Assembly: GCA_028564925.1 (NCBI GenBank)
Contig: CM053033.1
Coordinates: 84,055,468 to 84,119,467, forward strand
DNA from: Lithobates sylvaticus
Taxonomy: Eukaryota; Chordata; Amphibia; Anura; Ranidae
Direction of reading: 5' to 3'
DNA length: 64,000 nt
In this document: positions 22,746 to 35,092 of the stretch, piece after piece
Layout: each line of letters opens with the position of its first letter
Position numbering within the stretch: position 1 is the stretch's first letter
Position numbers and translations under genes: made by a program
Notes under the pieces: generated by a model
The model's database searches: none
What the model saw: only the letters and a program-made list of their open reading frames with translations
Told to the model about the DNA's origin: nothing

Positions 22746-23149
22746 CCTGTGTTTGTTAATGAGTGGACAGAAATATAGGCCAAACAACAACGTGAAGGTG
22801 TGCCAACTCTTTGCTCTAAATGTTTTTTTTTTTTTTTTTTTTTTTTTTTTGCCACATCAGCAAAACTTTTATCGGGGACCTATGTCAGCTTAGCCGTTCA
22901 TCTCTGTCCCATCTCATCTTGGCATCATTGTGGCTTTCTTTATTTCAAACTTTCGCAGTTTACATTTTATGTAAATATTTCGTAAAAAAACATTAAATGT
23001 TACTTCTAATTTCCCGTCTTCTTACATACTTGTCTCTTTCTATCCCCTTATCTATCTTAATTACCCTTTACCCTTCATTACCCCCCCCCCCCCCCCCTAC
23101 TAATCTACCCCCCCCCCCCCCCGTCCCACCATCTTATCTCCTCAATTTA

Positions 23150-26100
23150 AATCTGCAGCCCAATTACTTCACTGTACCTCTCCGTTAACCTAAATTTTTT
23201 CCAGGCTTCCCACCTGATATTGAGGTGTTCTCTTCCCCCCTCTTCGCCTGCCCTAAGCCCTTCCATTTCAAATATTTCGTTTATTTTATCAAACCATTTC
23301 TTTACTTTTGGTCTATCCACTGTTTTCCATTTTTTAGGGATCAAGGTCTTGGCTGCATTCATAAGATGCATCAGAGAGTTAGTGTATTCTCCTTATGGGG
23401 TTTCAACTCCATGAAACAGACAGACCCATGGGGTCATACGGTACCTGGGTATTCGTTATATCTTTGATGTATCTTAATATTTCCTTCCAGTATAATTCAA
23501 TCTTGGGGCAGCTCCACCATATATGTGCCATGGTCCCTCTCTGACCACATCCCCTCCAGCAGCCCTTGGAACTTTGCTACAGTCACCGGGACCCTATACC
23601 ACCTTGATAGGCATTTATAATTTGTCTCTACTATTCCGATATTAACTGAGGATGTATGTACCAATTTTAATATTTTCTTTAACTCTTGATTATCCCCTCG
23701 TGTGCCTATTTCCCTTTCTCAGCTTTTTATGTATGACGGTACCTCCAACTCGTCCCTCTGCTGCAGAATTTTATAGATGTGAGATATCCTCCCTTCTTTT
23801 GTCTCAGATTCACACATCTTCTCTATCGCCGTCAGTTCCTCCCCTCCTCTTAGTGGCTGGGGAAGAGAGAGGACAAAATGACTCAGCTGGAGATAACGCC
23901 ATTCATCAATCTGGAATAGGTTTTTTTTCTCCTTTAAATCTTGTATTGTGCTTATTTTCCCTCTGTGCAAAATGTGTCTCGATTGTGCCTCTTCACTCTT
24001 AATCCAATTTCCTCCTACTTGTCTTTTACCTGGTGCAAAATAATTATTCTCTTTTAAAACAATTAAAGGTGAGTTATATTTCCACTTATTGTGCTTGTGT
24101 ACCCCGTCCCATACCTTCATTGCATTCCTTGTAAGTGTAAGTGTATTTCTCCCCAGTGCTCTATACTTAGGTGGTATCCATATATTATTTCCTAAGTTAG
24201 ATCCAGCCGTGATATGTTCTATCTTTGCCCAACTTTTTTCACTCTCTGACTTAGTCCATTCCACCACCCTAGTCAAGTTTATTGCTTCATAATATTTTTT
24301 AAAATTCGGTACTCCTAATCCTCCCTGATCTTTCTCTGTTTGTAGAATACTTAGCGCTATCCTAGGTTTTTTATTCTGCCATATTAGTCTTGTTATTAAT
24401 ATTTTAATCACTTTAAAATATGCTGGGGGTATGTAAATGGGGAGCATTTGAAGTTTGTAGAGTACTTTAGGCAGGATGATCATCTTCAGCGCATTTATAC
24501 GCCCTATCCAGGACAGGGGTCTTTCTGCTATTCTCTTAGTTTCCACTTTCACTTCTTCTAGTAATGGGATATAATTGGCCTGGTAGATCTTATCTATTGA
24601 AGGGGTTAATTTTACTCCAATATTTTATTTCTGTATTTTTCCAGGAGAATTTAAATTCTCTTTGTAAACTCTGCTCTTCTCTCGGACCAATGTTAATATT
24701 TAATACCTCCGACTTGTCTGGGTTGATTTTAAAGTTTGATACTTCTCCATATTCTGTTAATGTGTTCAATAGATTGGGCATAGTGATTCGGGGGTTGGTA
24801 ATATAGAATAAAAGATCATCTGCAAATGCAGCTACTTTGTGGGTTTCTTTTCCAACTTGTACCCCTCCTATATCTACGTTCCTTCTTACTGTCGATAGTA
24901 GTGGCTCTAATGTCAATATAAACAGGAGGGGTGACAACGGACACCCCTGCCTGGTGCCATTATATAGCCTAAAAGGGGGGGACAGCATCCCATTTATTCT
25001 TATAGCCGCCATTGGGTTCCTATACAATATCTTAATTCTCTCCATCATTTTGGCTTCAAAACCCATCCCTGCTAAAGTCCCCATCATGAATCCCCAGTCT
25101 ACTCTGTCGAAAGCTTTCTCAGCATCTATCGAGAGGAGTAGACTGGGGATTCCCCCCTCACTCATTTTCTGGAGAAGAAGTAATGTTCTAATCCCATTGT
25201 CTTTGCCCTCCCTCCCTGTTACAAACCCTACCTGGCCGGGGTGGACTAATTCCGGAACTATATCTTTTATGCTATCTGCCAATACTTTTGCATAGATCTT
25301 TATATCTATATTCAACAACGAGATTGGACTATAGCTTGAGCAAATTTTTTATCCTTCCCCTCTTTTAAGACTGTTGTGATCTTTGCCATTGATGCATCTT
25401 TACTTAGCTCATATCTCTGGCCCAATCCATTAAGGTATGCGCATAATCTGGGAGTCAATATTTCACTAAACTTTAAAATACTCCATAATAAAGCCGTCTG
25501 GCCCGGGGCTTTTCCCCCTAGCTGCCTCTTTTATAACCCGGTTTACCTCTTCAACTGTTATTGGGGATTCTAGGTCCTGGGCCGTCTCCTCAGAGATCTG
25601 GGGAAGCTCCGCCCTCTGCACATATTCCTTAATCTTTTTTTCCCTATCAATACCCTGTGTTCCTGTCTGATTTTTGTTCACTGAATATAACTGCGCATAA
25701 TACTCCTTAAACACCATAGCAATGTCTGTGGTCTTATTTACTATTTCCCCTTTTTTATTTAACATTTCCTCTATATAGTTGAGTGATCTTTTTTTCCTTA
25801 ACATCCGCGCTAGGCATCGACTGTTTTTATTGCCCCACTGATATCTCTCTTTCGCGATTCTATTATACGTTTTTCTATTTTCTACTTCCAGCAGTTCTTT
25901 TAATTCATCCCTCTTGACCACCAGATTATGTCGCACTCCTACATCTTGTTGGTTCCTACCATTCTTTTTTTGAATTTGCTCCAGTCTATAAATTTCCTCT
26001 ATTAGTTCTTCTCTCTTTTTGTTTTCTTCCTTCTTCCTCCTTGCCCCCATTGAAATAAATGTCCCCCTTATATAGGCTTTATGAGCCTCCCAGATTGTAT

Positions 26101-26947
26101 TACTATCTACCTCTTCCGTCTCATTGGTCCGAAAGAAGAGCTCCAATTCCCTTTTTATTTTATCCGCTCCATTTTTATCGAAAAGGGTCTTATTTAATTT
26201 CCAGGAGAATGGTTGTTTTTTGTGGTCTGGGATTCTAATCTTCATTTTCACTGGCGCATGATCTGATAGGGATATTATTTCTATTCCTGAGGATACCACA
26301 TAGTCCAGCATATTATGTTCTACAAACCAGTAATCAATCCTTGTATACGTCCCATGCACAGGGGAGTAGAACGAAAAGTCTCTAGTCTTTGGATGTTGCA
26401 CTCTCCAAGCATCCACTAACTGTAGTTGATGCATTTGATCCTTAAGATCTTTTAATTGGGAGTTCCTTGTCCCCTGTGCATGGGATGTACTGTCTAATTC
26501 AGGATCCATACAAAAATTCAAATCTCCTGCAATAAGCACTCTTCCCTTTTTAAATTCCCATAATCTTTTTAAAGTCTCTTTCAGAAATATTATTGGGTTC
26601 TTATTTGGACAGTATATGTTCGCCATTGTAAATTCTTTACCCCATAATTTTCCTTTCAAGAAAATAAATCTTCCCTCAGGATCATTTAGTCTATCATCTA
26701 GAATAAAACGAACGTCCCTATCTATGCCTATGGCCACGCCTTTTGATTTATTAGATGGTGAATCTCCGTAATACCAAGTCGGGAACCTCTGAGAGTACAA
26801 TCTTATTCTTGTCTCATAGGTTAGATGTGTTTCTTGTAAGAAGGCGATTCCGGCCCCATACCTCTCTATTTCTTTCAATATTTTGTGTCTTTTCCCTGGT
26901 GTATTTAGCCCTCTGACGTTATATGTCACCAAATTGACCGTGGTCAT
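23150..26947 (-). pseudogene. LINE-1 ORF2: endonuclease and reverse transcriptase, frame-broken
   Basis: An apurinic-type endonuclease starts at 26947: NLVTYNVRGLN, FLQETHL, LIAGDLNF and SDHAPVKMK, giving its Asn, Glu, Asp and His catalytic series. The RT follows: LSIDAEKAFDRVDW, NGTRQGCPLSPLLF and FADDLLFY (about 24820), then the thumb and the region PLSWIGRINALKMIILPKVLY. The C-terminal zinc-binding block reads CWRGCGQRGTMAHIWWSC near 23560. Open segments 26947-25466, 25318-24590, 24552-23719 and 23371-23147 lie in different frames, so at least three frame changes are present. Confidence 0.9.
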
Positions 26948-26949
26948 AG

Positions 26950-27530
26950 TTTCACTCTCGACATACCTGGGGACATATTTCCATCCAGAGAGGCACTACT
27001 GAAGTCAGGACTGCATATTTTTTTCTCTCTACTCTTTACTTGCTGCTTTTTTAAGATGGTTTCCATAGCCCCCCCCCCCCCCCCTCTCCCTCCCCCCCCT
27101 GACCCCCCCCCCCCACCCCCCCCCCCCCATCCTTCCCCACCTCCTCCCTCTCCCACCCACCACACCCTCCCCCCAATCCCCTCCCTTGGCCCTTTGACGG
27201 CCCTGGTGTCGTAATCTGGGCTATCCCCCAATCCCATCATTACGCACCCTATTTCTTGGGGTGTAACTCCAGCTGCAGCCTCCTACCTCCTGCCTCTCCT
27301 CCTCCCCTTGATCTAATGGGGAAGAGAAGAGGTAAGGCTAAGTGCACATCTGATCCCCGCCCCCTCGACCAGGGAGAGAGGAAAAACAAAACAAAACAAA
27401 ACAAAAAAAAAACAAACACCGAAGGACGGAGCGGACAAGTCCAGACAGTCATCCCCCCCGTATCCCCCCCCCCCCTCTCAACCAACTCCGTTACTCCTTT
27501 TCCTAAGCAGAGTATACGTTTTTTCTTGTT
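26950..27530 (-). other. LINE-1 inter-ORF spacer, extremely G-rich on the transcript strand
   Basis: About 580 bp between ORF1 and ORF2. Segment 27067-27130 is almost pure C on the + strand, giving several runs of 6-14 G in the element's RNA; another run lies at 27465-27477. Such spacing allows G-quadruplexes. There is also an (A)n/(CAAAA)n patch at 27383-27412. Confidence 0.8.
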
Positions 27531-27531
27531 C

Positions 27532-28576
27532 CTAAGTTCGCTGCCAGGGTCCCCTTACTCTCCTTGTTCCATCCTCCTCCTGTCCTCCAATTAGATCTGG
27601 GACCGGTATCTCCAGTTTACTGCAGAAATCCTGTAGTTCTTCTATATACTTCAACCTCATCATTCTTCCATCTTTATATACAATTAGTGCTGTTGGAAAC
27701 CCCCAGCTATATTTCATGTTTATGCTTCTTAAATAATCCAGTAGAGGTCTGAGTTGCCTTCTTCTGGCAAGCGTACCTGCAGATAAATCTGTGAAGATCT
27801 GAAGAGTAATTTTTTCATATATTATTGGGGCCGTACCTCTGAGTTTAGTCCAAATTCTTGCTTTATCTTCATACTGATGAAATTTCACAATAACATCTCG
27901 TGGTATCTCCTCTTTCAGTCCAGGAGGTTTCCTCACTCTGTGTACTCAGTCTATTTTTAGCTCTTCCTCTTCACCCCTACCTAGTAGGGGGTTAAAAATT
28001 CTCCTCATTTTTTCTTCTAGGTTTTCTCCATTCTGCTCAGGTATGGCTCTTATTCTTAAATTCTGATGTCTATTTTGGTTCTCTTGTTCTTCCAATTTAT
28101 AGAGAAATTCTCTATGATCTTTTTGGAGTTGATTTACCTGTATTTTTAAATCTGCGATTTCTTGTCTGTTTTTCCGTCTTTTCTTCCGTCTCCTCTACTC
28201 TCTTCAATAAGTGGCTCAAATCCATCCTTACGTTAGTAATTTCGTTTTTGATCAGATTTTCCATTTTACTAAATAGATCAATCATATCCGCTTTTGTAGG
28301 GATTTGGGACAAAACGCTCTGCTCCTCCTCGTTAGTTCTCTCCACTCCTCTCTCCACCTCCGGTTCCCCCGTAGGCGTCTCTCCTTGGGCGCCCTTTAAT
28401 TTTGCCATCTCTTTCTTGCTGCTCTTTATAGTTTGTTGCTTTTTCTCCATTCCTGGGCTTCCTGTGTTCCCTTCCTTGGGCGTTAAATATTTTTGTATCG
28501 TACTAGTAATTATACTTGTATTCAAGCTTTCCCTTGAGACCTTTGGTTCCGTACCCCTCTTCGTTCGCCCTCTCAT
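27532..28576 (-). pseudogene. LINE-1 ORF1 (RNA-binding protein), frame-broken
   Basis: Start ATG at 28576. The N-terminal half (28576-28112) is charged and predicted coiled coil (LFSKMENLIKNEITNVRMD and a following Glu/Lys heptad region). The C-terminal half (27936-27532) has L1 ORF1 RNA-binding and CTD signatures: RDVIVKFHQYEDKARIW, IFTDLSAGTLARRRQLRPLL and YSWGFPTALIV. One frame change separates the halves near 28110-27940. In active L1 this protein forms trimers that coat the RNA. Confidence 0.85.
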
Positions 28577-28639
28577 ATTCTTGTCAGCTTGCGATTATTA
28601 CTCCCCTCCACTATGTACCACCCTTTGAGAGCTTTATTT

Positions 28640-30755
28640 GTTATGTCATATTTAATGCCATGTATATATCAGGTAGGTTACTATCCTGCAATCTCTTAAT
28701 CCGGTCTTTTCCAGCAATTCAAATAGTACAAAAGGTCTCCAAAAAAATAAAAATAAATAAAAGAACCGGAGAGAGAGAGAGAGAACGGGAAAAAAAAAAT
28801 ACTTTTCCCTTAATAGGCGCATGTGTGTGACTGATTTAGTCAATTCAGGTAAATCAAGCAAGATTCCTAGATTTAACACCATCTCATATTTTTCTTACTG
28901 TCCTGATTTATAAAGAAATTGATGAGGCTTCCACTTATTAGACGCACAAGTGTGGCTGTAGTTAATCAGCTCAAGTAAGTCCAGCCTATTCCCACTTACA
29001 CACGTGTCCCCCTGGTCATTTTAGGTAGGAATTCAAAGCAATTTTGTCGGTTTTAGGCAATTTCAGGTACTACCCCTATATACCTGCACTTCTGCTATGG
29101 ATAAAGCTTGGTCAGTTCAGTATTTCATGTTATTTATTGCGATTTTTATTGCGATTCTGCTTCACACATATATCCGTTCAAGTGATTCAAGTAGTACACT
29201 TATAAAACCTCAGTTCAAATATTTCCCATCAGTATTTCACATAGTAACTTAGTTATGATAGCCTTATCTCATTTAACACCATCTCATATTTTTATTACTG
29301 TCTTGATTTATAAATAAATTGAAGAGGCTTCCACTTATTAGGCACACCAGTGTGGCTGTAGTTAATCAGCTCAGGTAAGTCCAGCCTATTCCCACTTTCA
29401 CACATATGCGATTTTTTGTTGCGATTCTGCTTTATGAATAAGTTGAGAAAGCTTCCACCTTAATAGACACACCAGTATGGCTGTAATTAATCAGATTCAG
29501 GTGGCTCAGGTCTATTCCCACCTTCACACATGTATCCGTTCAAGTAATTCAGGTAATACACATATAAGACTTCAGTTCAGATATTTCATATCAATATTTC
29601 ACATAATACCTTAGTTACGATAGCCTTTTAAATATGTTTTACAGGTTGAAAATTTTCATCTATCTTCCCCTCTAGTGGCTATAGTTTGGTCACTTCCATT
29701 CAGGGATATCCTCCATTTCAGCAGTTCAGATAGAATGTTAGCACAGAACACATCTTTTTTTTTTCTCCTTTGACCGGAAAACTCCACAGCCTCATCCTCA
29801 GCTGCAGCCCATTATCCAAGCAGTTCATATAGATCAGTTTTGTGCTATATATCATATGTGTCCAATGGAATCTTTCAAACAAAAATTCAACCTGTGACCT
29901 TTGTTCAAATATTTCAGGTGCATACCTCAGTTCTTAGAGAGCTTTTGGAATGTAATTATCAAATAAAAAAACATTCACCTGCCTCTACCACTATAATAAT
30001 TGTAATTAAATCAATTCAGGCTTCTCAGCCTTAAAGTGATTTGAATGTCTCTTTTTTTTTTTCCTTGGTGGATGCTCTGGTATGGCCGTAATGTAATTAT
30101 AATAAATTCAGGGAAATCAGGCTATTCAGAAAATATTCATATATAGTCTCAATTTGATTCTCATATTTCCTAAAATACACCGGTTTATTAGCAGCCTTTT
30201 AAGTATATTTTAAATAGAAAAAAAAAAAAAAAAAAAAAGAGAAAAGTCCATCTGCCTTCACCTCTGCAGTGGCTGTAGTTTTATCAAGTCAGACATCTCA
30301 GATATTCCATTACATGAAAAAGGATTCAAAAGATTTTACCTTAATAGGCACCCAGGTACTCTGTTACCTATTTTACTTCCAGGAAAAAGGCTTTTCTTTT
30401 ACCATACCCCTCCGCTGAGTGAACCTGGGGATATCTGGACTCCATGGTGGGGGGGGGGGGGGGGAGGGGGAGACAGCCAAACTCCTCCACACTACAATCT
30501 CCACCATTCAGTGCTGTGCCTCTCATCCCGGGGGGGGGGGGAGATGACGCCTCTCTATGGTGCTGTTCCGGGCTTCTCAAGCCATCCAGCTCTGCGGTCT
30601 CTCACCCCGCATCGCTCCCACATCCGGGCCTGGTGCATGCTCTCTCCAGCCTCCTCCGTGCACTCCCTCACCTAGGTGCTGCCGCTAGGCTCCTCCCCCA
30701 CCCTCACAGCATCACATCCTGTTCCTCTCAGGTCGACCCCAGCAACCCTTCCTCC
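28640..30755 (-). repeat. LINE-1 5' UTR with degenerate tandem monomers
   Basis: Long 5' UTR in which blocks recur. The CACCATCTCATATTTTT block and the GTGGCTGTAGTTAATCAGCT block each reappear about 400 bp apart (about 28875/29276 and 28952/29352). A further GGCTGTAATTAATCAG copy follows at about 29480 and weaker ones at about 30090 and 30270. TATCCGTTCAAGT recurs at about 29172 and 29533. The outermost 370 bp is GC-rich with G runs (30447-30470, 30531-30541). Monomeric 5' repeats act as promoters in some mammalian L1s; the same role here is inference. Confidence 0.65.
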
Positions 30756-30786
30756 CTTTGCTCTAAATGTTGATGACCATTTTCTA

Positions 30787-31165
30787 GGGCTGTGCGGTTC
30801 GTGGGAGCGGCAGGCGGCATTGGAGGTTTAGGAGAGACGAGCGGGCGGACGAGCAGAGATGACATCTCTATCTGCCCGCCCATCACCACTCTTCGGCCCT
30901 CACAGCCGGGCCACTTCAACGTGGGAGCGATGTGCGGCAAGGAGTAGAGAGATGACATCATCTCTCACTGCCCACCACACATCAGCGCTCTTCCTCCCTC
31001 ACAGTGCGGCCCTTTTAAATGTCAGAGGTGAGGCGGAGAGCAGAGAGATTACATCCTCTCTCACTGCCCACCCCGCATCTCTGCTTTCCTGCCCTCACTA
31101 AATGGACCAGTGCTGCCAGCCTGCCACTAATGCAGGGACAATGCATATTTGGTGGCACTGGCTGG
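30787..31165. mobile_element. hAT-like element start leading into the minisatellite
   Basis: Begins TAGGGCTGTGCGGTT, a common hAT terminus. It contains three related GC-rich copies of an AGAGATGACATC...CACTGCCC block (about 30857, 30953, 31043) roughly 90-100 bp apart, then degenerate edge units of the 24-bp minisatellite. No transposase. The other end is unclear because of later insertions. Confidence 0.45.
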
Positions 31166-31345
31166 CATGGCAAGTGACAATCTGCAAATGGTGGCAAGTA
31201 ACGTGGCAAGTGGCGTGGCAAGTGACAATCTGCAAATGGTGGCAGGTGACGTGGCAAGTGACAATCTGTAAATGGTGGCAAGTGATGTGGTAAGTGACAA
31301 TCTGCAAATGGTGGCAAGTGATGTGGCAAGTGACAATCTGCAAAT
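31166..31345 (+). repeat. 24/12-bp minisatellite, left fragment
   Basis: About five copies of the module that starts CAAGTGACAATC and ends GGTGG (24 bp), alternating with 12-bp modules CAAGTGACGTGG. More diverged than the larger blocks at 41221 and 44105. It stops abruptly at a TA microsatellite where later insertions begin. Confidence 0.9.
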
Positions 31346-31363
31346 ATGTATATATATATATAT

Positions 31364-32955
31364 AAAAAGTACACAAATAAATGTGTGATGGGTGCGCTTA
31401 TATTAACCTTAAACCAAGATTTGATAAACCTGTATGACACTTTAAATATATGGTATATAAACCGTGAACGTGATGTATATATAAAAAAAAAAAAACGTGT
31501 AGTGCGGTGATTTAAAATTTGTATTTAGACCCAAACAGGTGTTGTTTTAAAAAGGGTTAAATACTTGACGAGAATCTGTCAATTTGCTCCTGTGGAATGT
31601 GGAACATCCTTTGGTAATTAGCCTTGATTGATTGATTGATTGATTGGATGATTGAATGAGTGGGGCACTTTAAAAGATTGCTATTAGTAGGTATAGTTTC
31701 CTATTATTCAATATGAAGCTAGTGCCAATGAATGAGCAATTTATTGAGTTTAAAATAATAACCGCTGTATTGGTTACAGCCGCCAATACTAGCTAGTGCC
31801 AATGAATGAACAATTTGTTGAGTTTAAAATAATAACCGCTGTATTGGTATCGTTTTGAAAACGTTACGTGACTGTAATGCAACGCGTCGGGAGGAGGAGC
31901 CTAGTGACGTCACCATAGAACGCAGAGTGTGGACGAGCAGGGTATCCAGCCCTGAAACAAAAGCCTGACAAGTGTTCGGCTACCGCTTCACTAATACCGG
32001 GTGCATGTGAGTAGAATACCGCTCACTGGCTACAACACACACATACACTCTTTTCTTGGAAATACTGCGCAATTGGTGTATGTTTCTTTTCTCTCTATAT
32101 GTATACCTACTGGAAGAGTCTGTAAGCACAGTGTAAAAGGCAGAGGACGAGAAACGCCTGGAGGTGTCAGCAACAAAAAGGAAAGTGACAGTTTATTTCT
32201 TTTTTTTCCTTTATTCTTGCGCCTGTGTGTCATTCTGTGTTTGAGCAGCAACTTCCAGAAATTTATCTTCTTTTGGCATGCAATATTAAGTATTGATCCA
32301 GCCTGGGAGGATGCTGCATAGGATTATTGTTCACTATTTTGAGTATTGGCGGCTGTAACCAATACAGCGGTTATTATTTTAAACTCAACAAATTGTTCAT
32401 TCATTGGCACTAGCTAGTATTGGCGGCTGTAACCAATACAGCGGTTATTATTTTAAACTCAATAAATTGCTCATTCCTTGGCACTAGCTTCATATTGAAT
32501 AATAGGAAACTATACCTACTAATAGCAATCTTTTAAAGTGCCCCACTCATTCAATCATCCAATCAATCAATCAATCAATCAAGGCTAATTACCAAAGGAT
32601 GTTCCACATTCCACAGGAGCAAATTGACAGATTCTCCTCAAGTATTTAACCCTTTTTAAAACAACACCTGTTTGGGTCTAAATACAAATTTTAAATCACC
32701 GCACTACACGTTTTTTTTTTATATATACATCACGTTCACGGTTTATATACCATATATTTAAAGTGTCATACAGGTTTATCAAATCTTGGTTTAAGGTTAA
32801 TATAAGCGCACCCATCACACATTTATTTGTGTACTTTTTACATATCACTCACGTGTGGGAACACTTCTTTATGGGTTAGCAGCTGTATCATTTGGCCATC
32901 TTAAACATTATTGGTCCTCTGATTTTAATCCTCACTAGCGCTTAAGTAACTCTAT
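31364..32955. mobile_element. Inverted pair of Penelope-type terminal repeats without coding region
   Basis: Arms of about 490 bp (31364-31851 and 32345-32842) are reverse complements, each containing (GATT)n/(AATC)n and an internal doubled block with AATAACCGCTGTATTGG. The 0.5-kb centre has CAACGCGTCGGGAGGAGG, reminiscent of PLE terminal repeats. The right arm continues to a CTCACTAGCGCTTAAG end, and TAGCGCT also marks the 3' ends near 35105 and 61117. This looks like a PLE that kept only its head-to-head terminal repeats. Confidence 0.6.
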
Positions 32956-32959
32956 TTTT

Positions 32960-33075
32960 TATATATATATATATATAAACCATCTTCCGAAATTCGAATT
33001 TAGTATAGAATGAATTTAAATTCGAATAGAAAAGATTAGAATAGAAAAACAATAGAATATAAAAATAAAATATAT

Positions 33076-33125
<50 letters not shown>

Positions 33126-33428
33126 TATTTTTTTCTATTCTGTTCTATTGTTTTGCTAGTCTATTCTAATCTTTTCTATTCGAATTTGAATTCATTCTAT
33201 ACAAAATATTTATTCATATAACCATCTTCTGAAATTCGAAATTCATATAGAATTAATTCAAATTTGAATAGAAAAGATTAGAATAGAATAGAAAAACAAT
33301 AGAACAGAATATAATAAAATACGGTATATCTGTTCTATTGTTTTTCTAGTCCATTTTCTATTTATATTCTAATCTTTTCTATTCAAATTCGATTTCATTC
33401 TATATGAAATTCAAATTTCGGAAAATGG

Positions 33429-33475
<47 letters not shown>

Positions 33476-33821
33476 TTATACATATAACCATCTTCTGAAA
33501 TTCGAAATTCATATAGAATGAATTCAAATTCGAATAGAAAAGATTAGAATAGAAAAACAATAGAATAGAATAAAATATAATATATATATTATATTTTATT
33601 CTATTCTGTTCTATTGTTTTTCTAGTCTATATTCTATTTCTATTCTAATCTTTTCTATTCGAATTTGAATTCATTCTATACGAAATTCCTCTGGATCAAC
33701 TGTGGGTATAGAATGGGGTATATGGGATTGTATGTATTTTTTTTTTTTTGTGGTTGAACTGGATGGACTTGTGTCTTTTTTCAACCTGACTAACTATGTA
33801 AATTCGAATGTCAGGACATGG

Positions 33822-33891
<70 letters not shown>

Positions 33892-34094
33892 ATCTGTTCC
33901 ATTGTTTTTCAATGATATTCTTTTCTATTATTTTCTATTCTATTCTAATCTTTTCTATTCAAATTCGATTTCATTCTATATGAAATTCGAATTTAGGAAA
34001 ATTCTGAAATTCGAAATTCATGTAGAATGAATTCAAATTCGAATAGAAAAGATTAGAATGGAGTAGAAAAGAATAGAATAAAAAAAAAATAGAC
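32960..34094. repeat. AT-rich cluster of palindromic ATTCGAAT units and (TA)n tracts
   Basis: Four fold-back units of about 200-230 bp follow each other. Each has a left half with GAATTCAAATTCGAATAG and AAAAGATTAGAATAG and its inverse on the right, separated or joined by (TA)n of 30-55 bp (about 33081-33119, 33430-33470, 33823-33875). The sequence is of the ATTCT class. LINE-2 is inserted at its right side, and related ATTCTATT sequence resumes at 40845. Confidence 0.8.
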
Positions 34095-34115
34095 TAAACC
34101 CCCAATATCTCAGGA

Positions 34116-35092
34116 GTGAAAGTACACCAAACGCAACATAAGTTATCGGCGTACCTTGACGACCTCATGTTCACACTTACCACTCCCTCAATCTCCCTCC
34201 CCAACCTCTTACAAGAATTTAAGATATATGGAGCCCTCTCCAACCTAAAAATAAATTTTACTAAATCCGAGGCGATGGGAGTAGGAATACAACCGGCACA
34301 ACTTACACATCTACAATCAAGTTTCCAGTTGAAATGGACACAGACAGCCCTAAAATATTTAGGTACTTACATCCTTCGCACACTCACACGGTTATATGAG
34401 TTGAAATTCCCACCACTCTTGAAAACAATCAAAATATTACTTAAAAAATGGCACACCGGTCTACATTCATGGATAGGTCGCTGCAACATCCTCAAAATGA
34501 TGATACTCCCAAAATTCCTTTATCTCATGCAGGCGATACCTATTCACATTCCCACACTCTACTTCAAACAAATACAAACCATGTTTACAGACTTTGTATG
34601 GGCTAAGAAAAGACCACGACTCTCTTATAAACTTTTAGTTCTACCTAAACAACATGGGGGGACTCGCGTTACCAAACATTCGTACATACTACCAGGCAGT
34701 ACACCTGGGCAGGCTTATAGACTGGTGCCGTCACCAGGAGACTAAGCTCTGGACACAACTGGAGCAACATCAAAGTGAAACCCCACTTAGTAGGGCTCCC
34801 TGGTGCTGCCCGTCCCTGCCAGCGGAAATCAAGCGACACCCGCTAATAGGAGCCACAACACAGGTCTGCGCACATCTCCTCTCGACGACCCCCATATCAT
34901 CCCCCAATTCTGCCCTCTTCCCCATTTTGGGAAACCCCGAATTTGCACCAGGATTACATGATGCGGAATTTAAAAGACTGAAAGACGAGGGCACACACCA
35001 GGCCTCCCACTTTAGTACCAATGGTCGTTGGCCCACAATAACAGAACTCTCAAATACCACAGGGCCATTTCGGCTGGACTTCTTGAGAGCCA
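34116..35092 (+). pseudogene. LINE-2 ORF2, RT part
   Basis: The RT from the catalytic box on: LSAYLDDLMFTLTTPS (Asp-Asp pair, YLDD rather than the FADD of LINE-1), LSNLKINFTKSEAMG, WIGRCNILKMMILPKFLY, then GGLALPNIRTYYQAVHLGRL. A frame change lies near 34660. The protein continues past the Penelope insertion at 37748. Sequence divergence from LINE-1 ORF2 marks a different L1-type family. Confidence 0.85.
35083..35092. repeat. Target-site duplication of PLE-3, left copy
   Basis: TTGAGAGCCA here and at 37738-37747. Removing one copy with the insert restores a continuous LINE-2 sequence across the site, which confirms the insertion point. Confidence 0.88.

Larger units (their letters stand above)
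22824..30755 (-). mobile_element. Full-length L1-type LINE (LINE-1), 15-bp target-site duplication
   Basis: A 7.9-kb non-LTR retrotransposon inserted just after glul. The exact duplication CTTTGCTCTAAATGT occurs at 22809-22823 and 30756-30770. The 3' end is a long A tail (T run at 22824-22850 on the + strand). Reading minus: 5' UTR (30755-28600), ORF1, a G-rich inter-ORF spacer, ORF2 with endonuclease and RT, 3' UTR, tail. The random-looking target, poly(A) tail and coiled-coil ORF1 point to the L1 clade. Both ORFs have frame breaks, so the copy is dead, but the intact duplication suggests a modest age. Confidence 0.93.
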
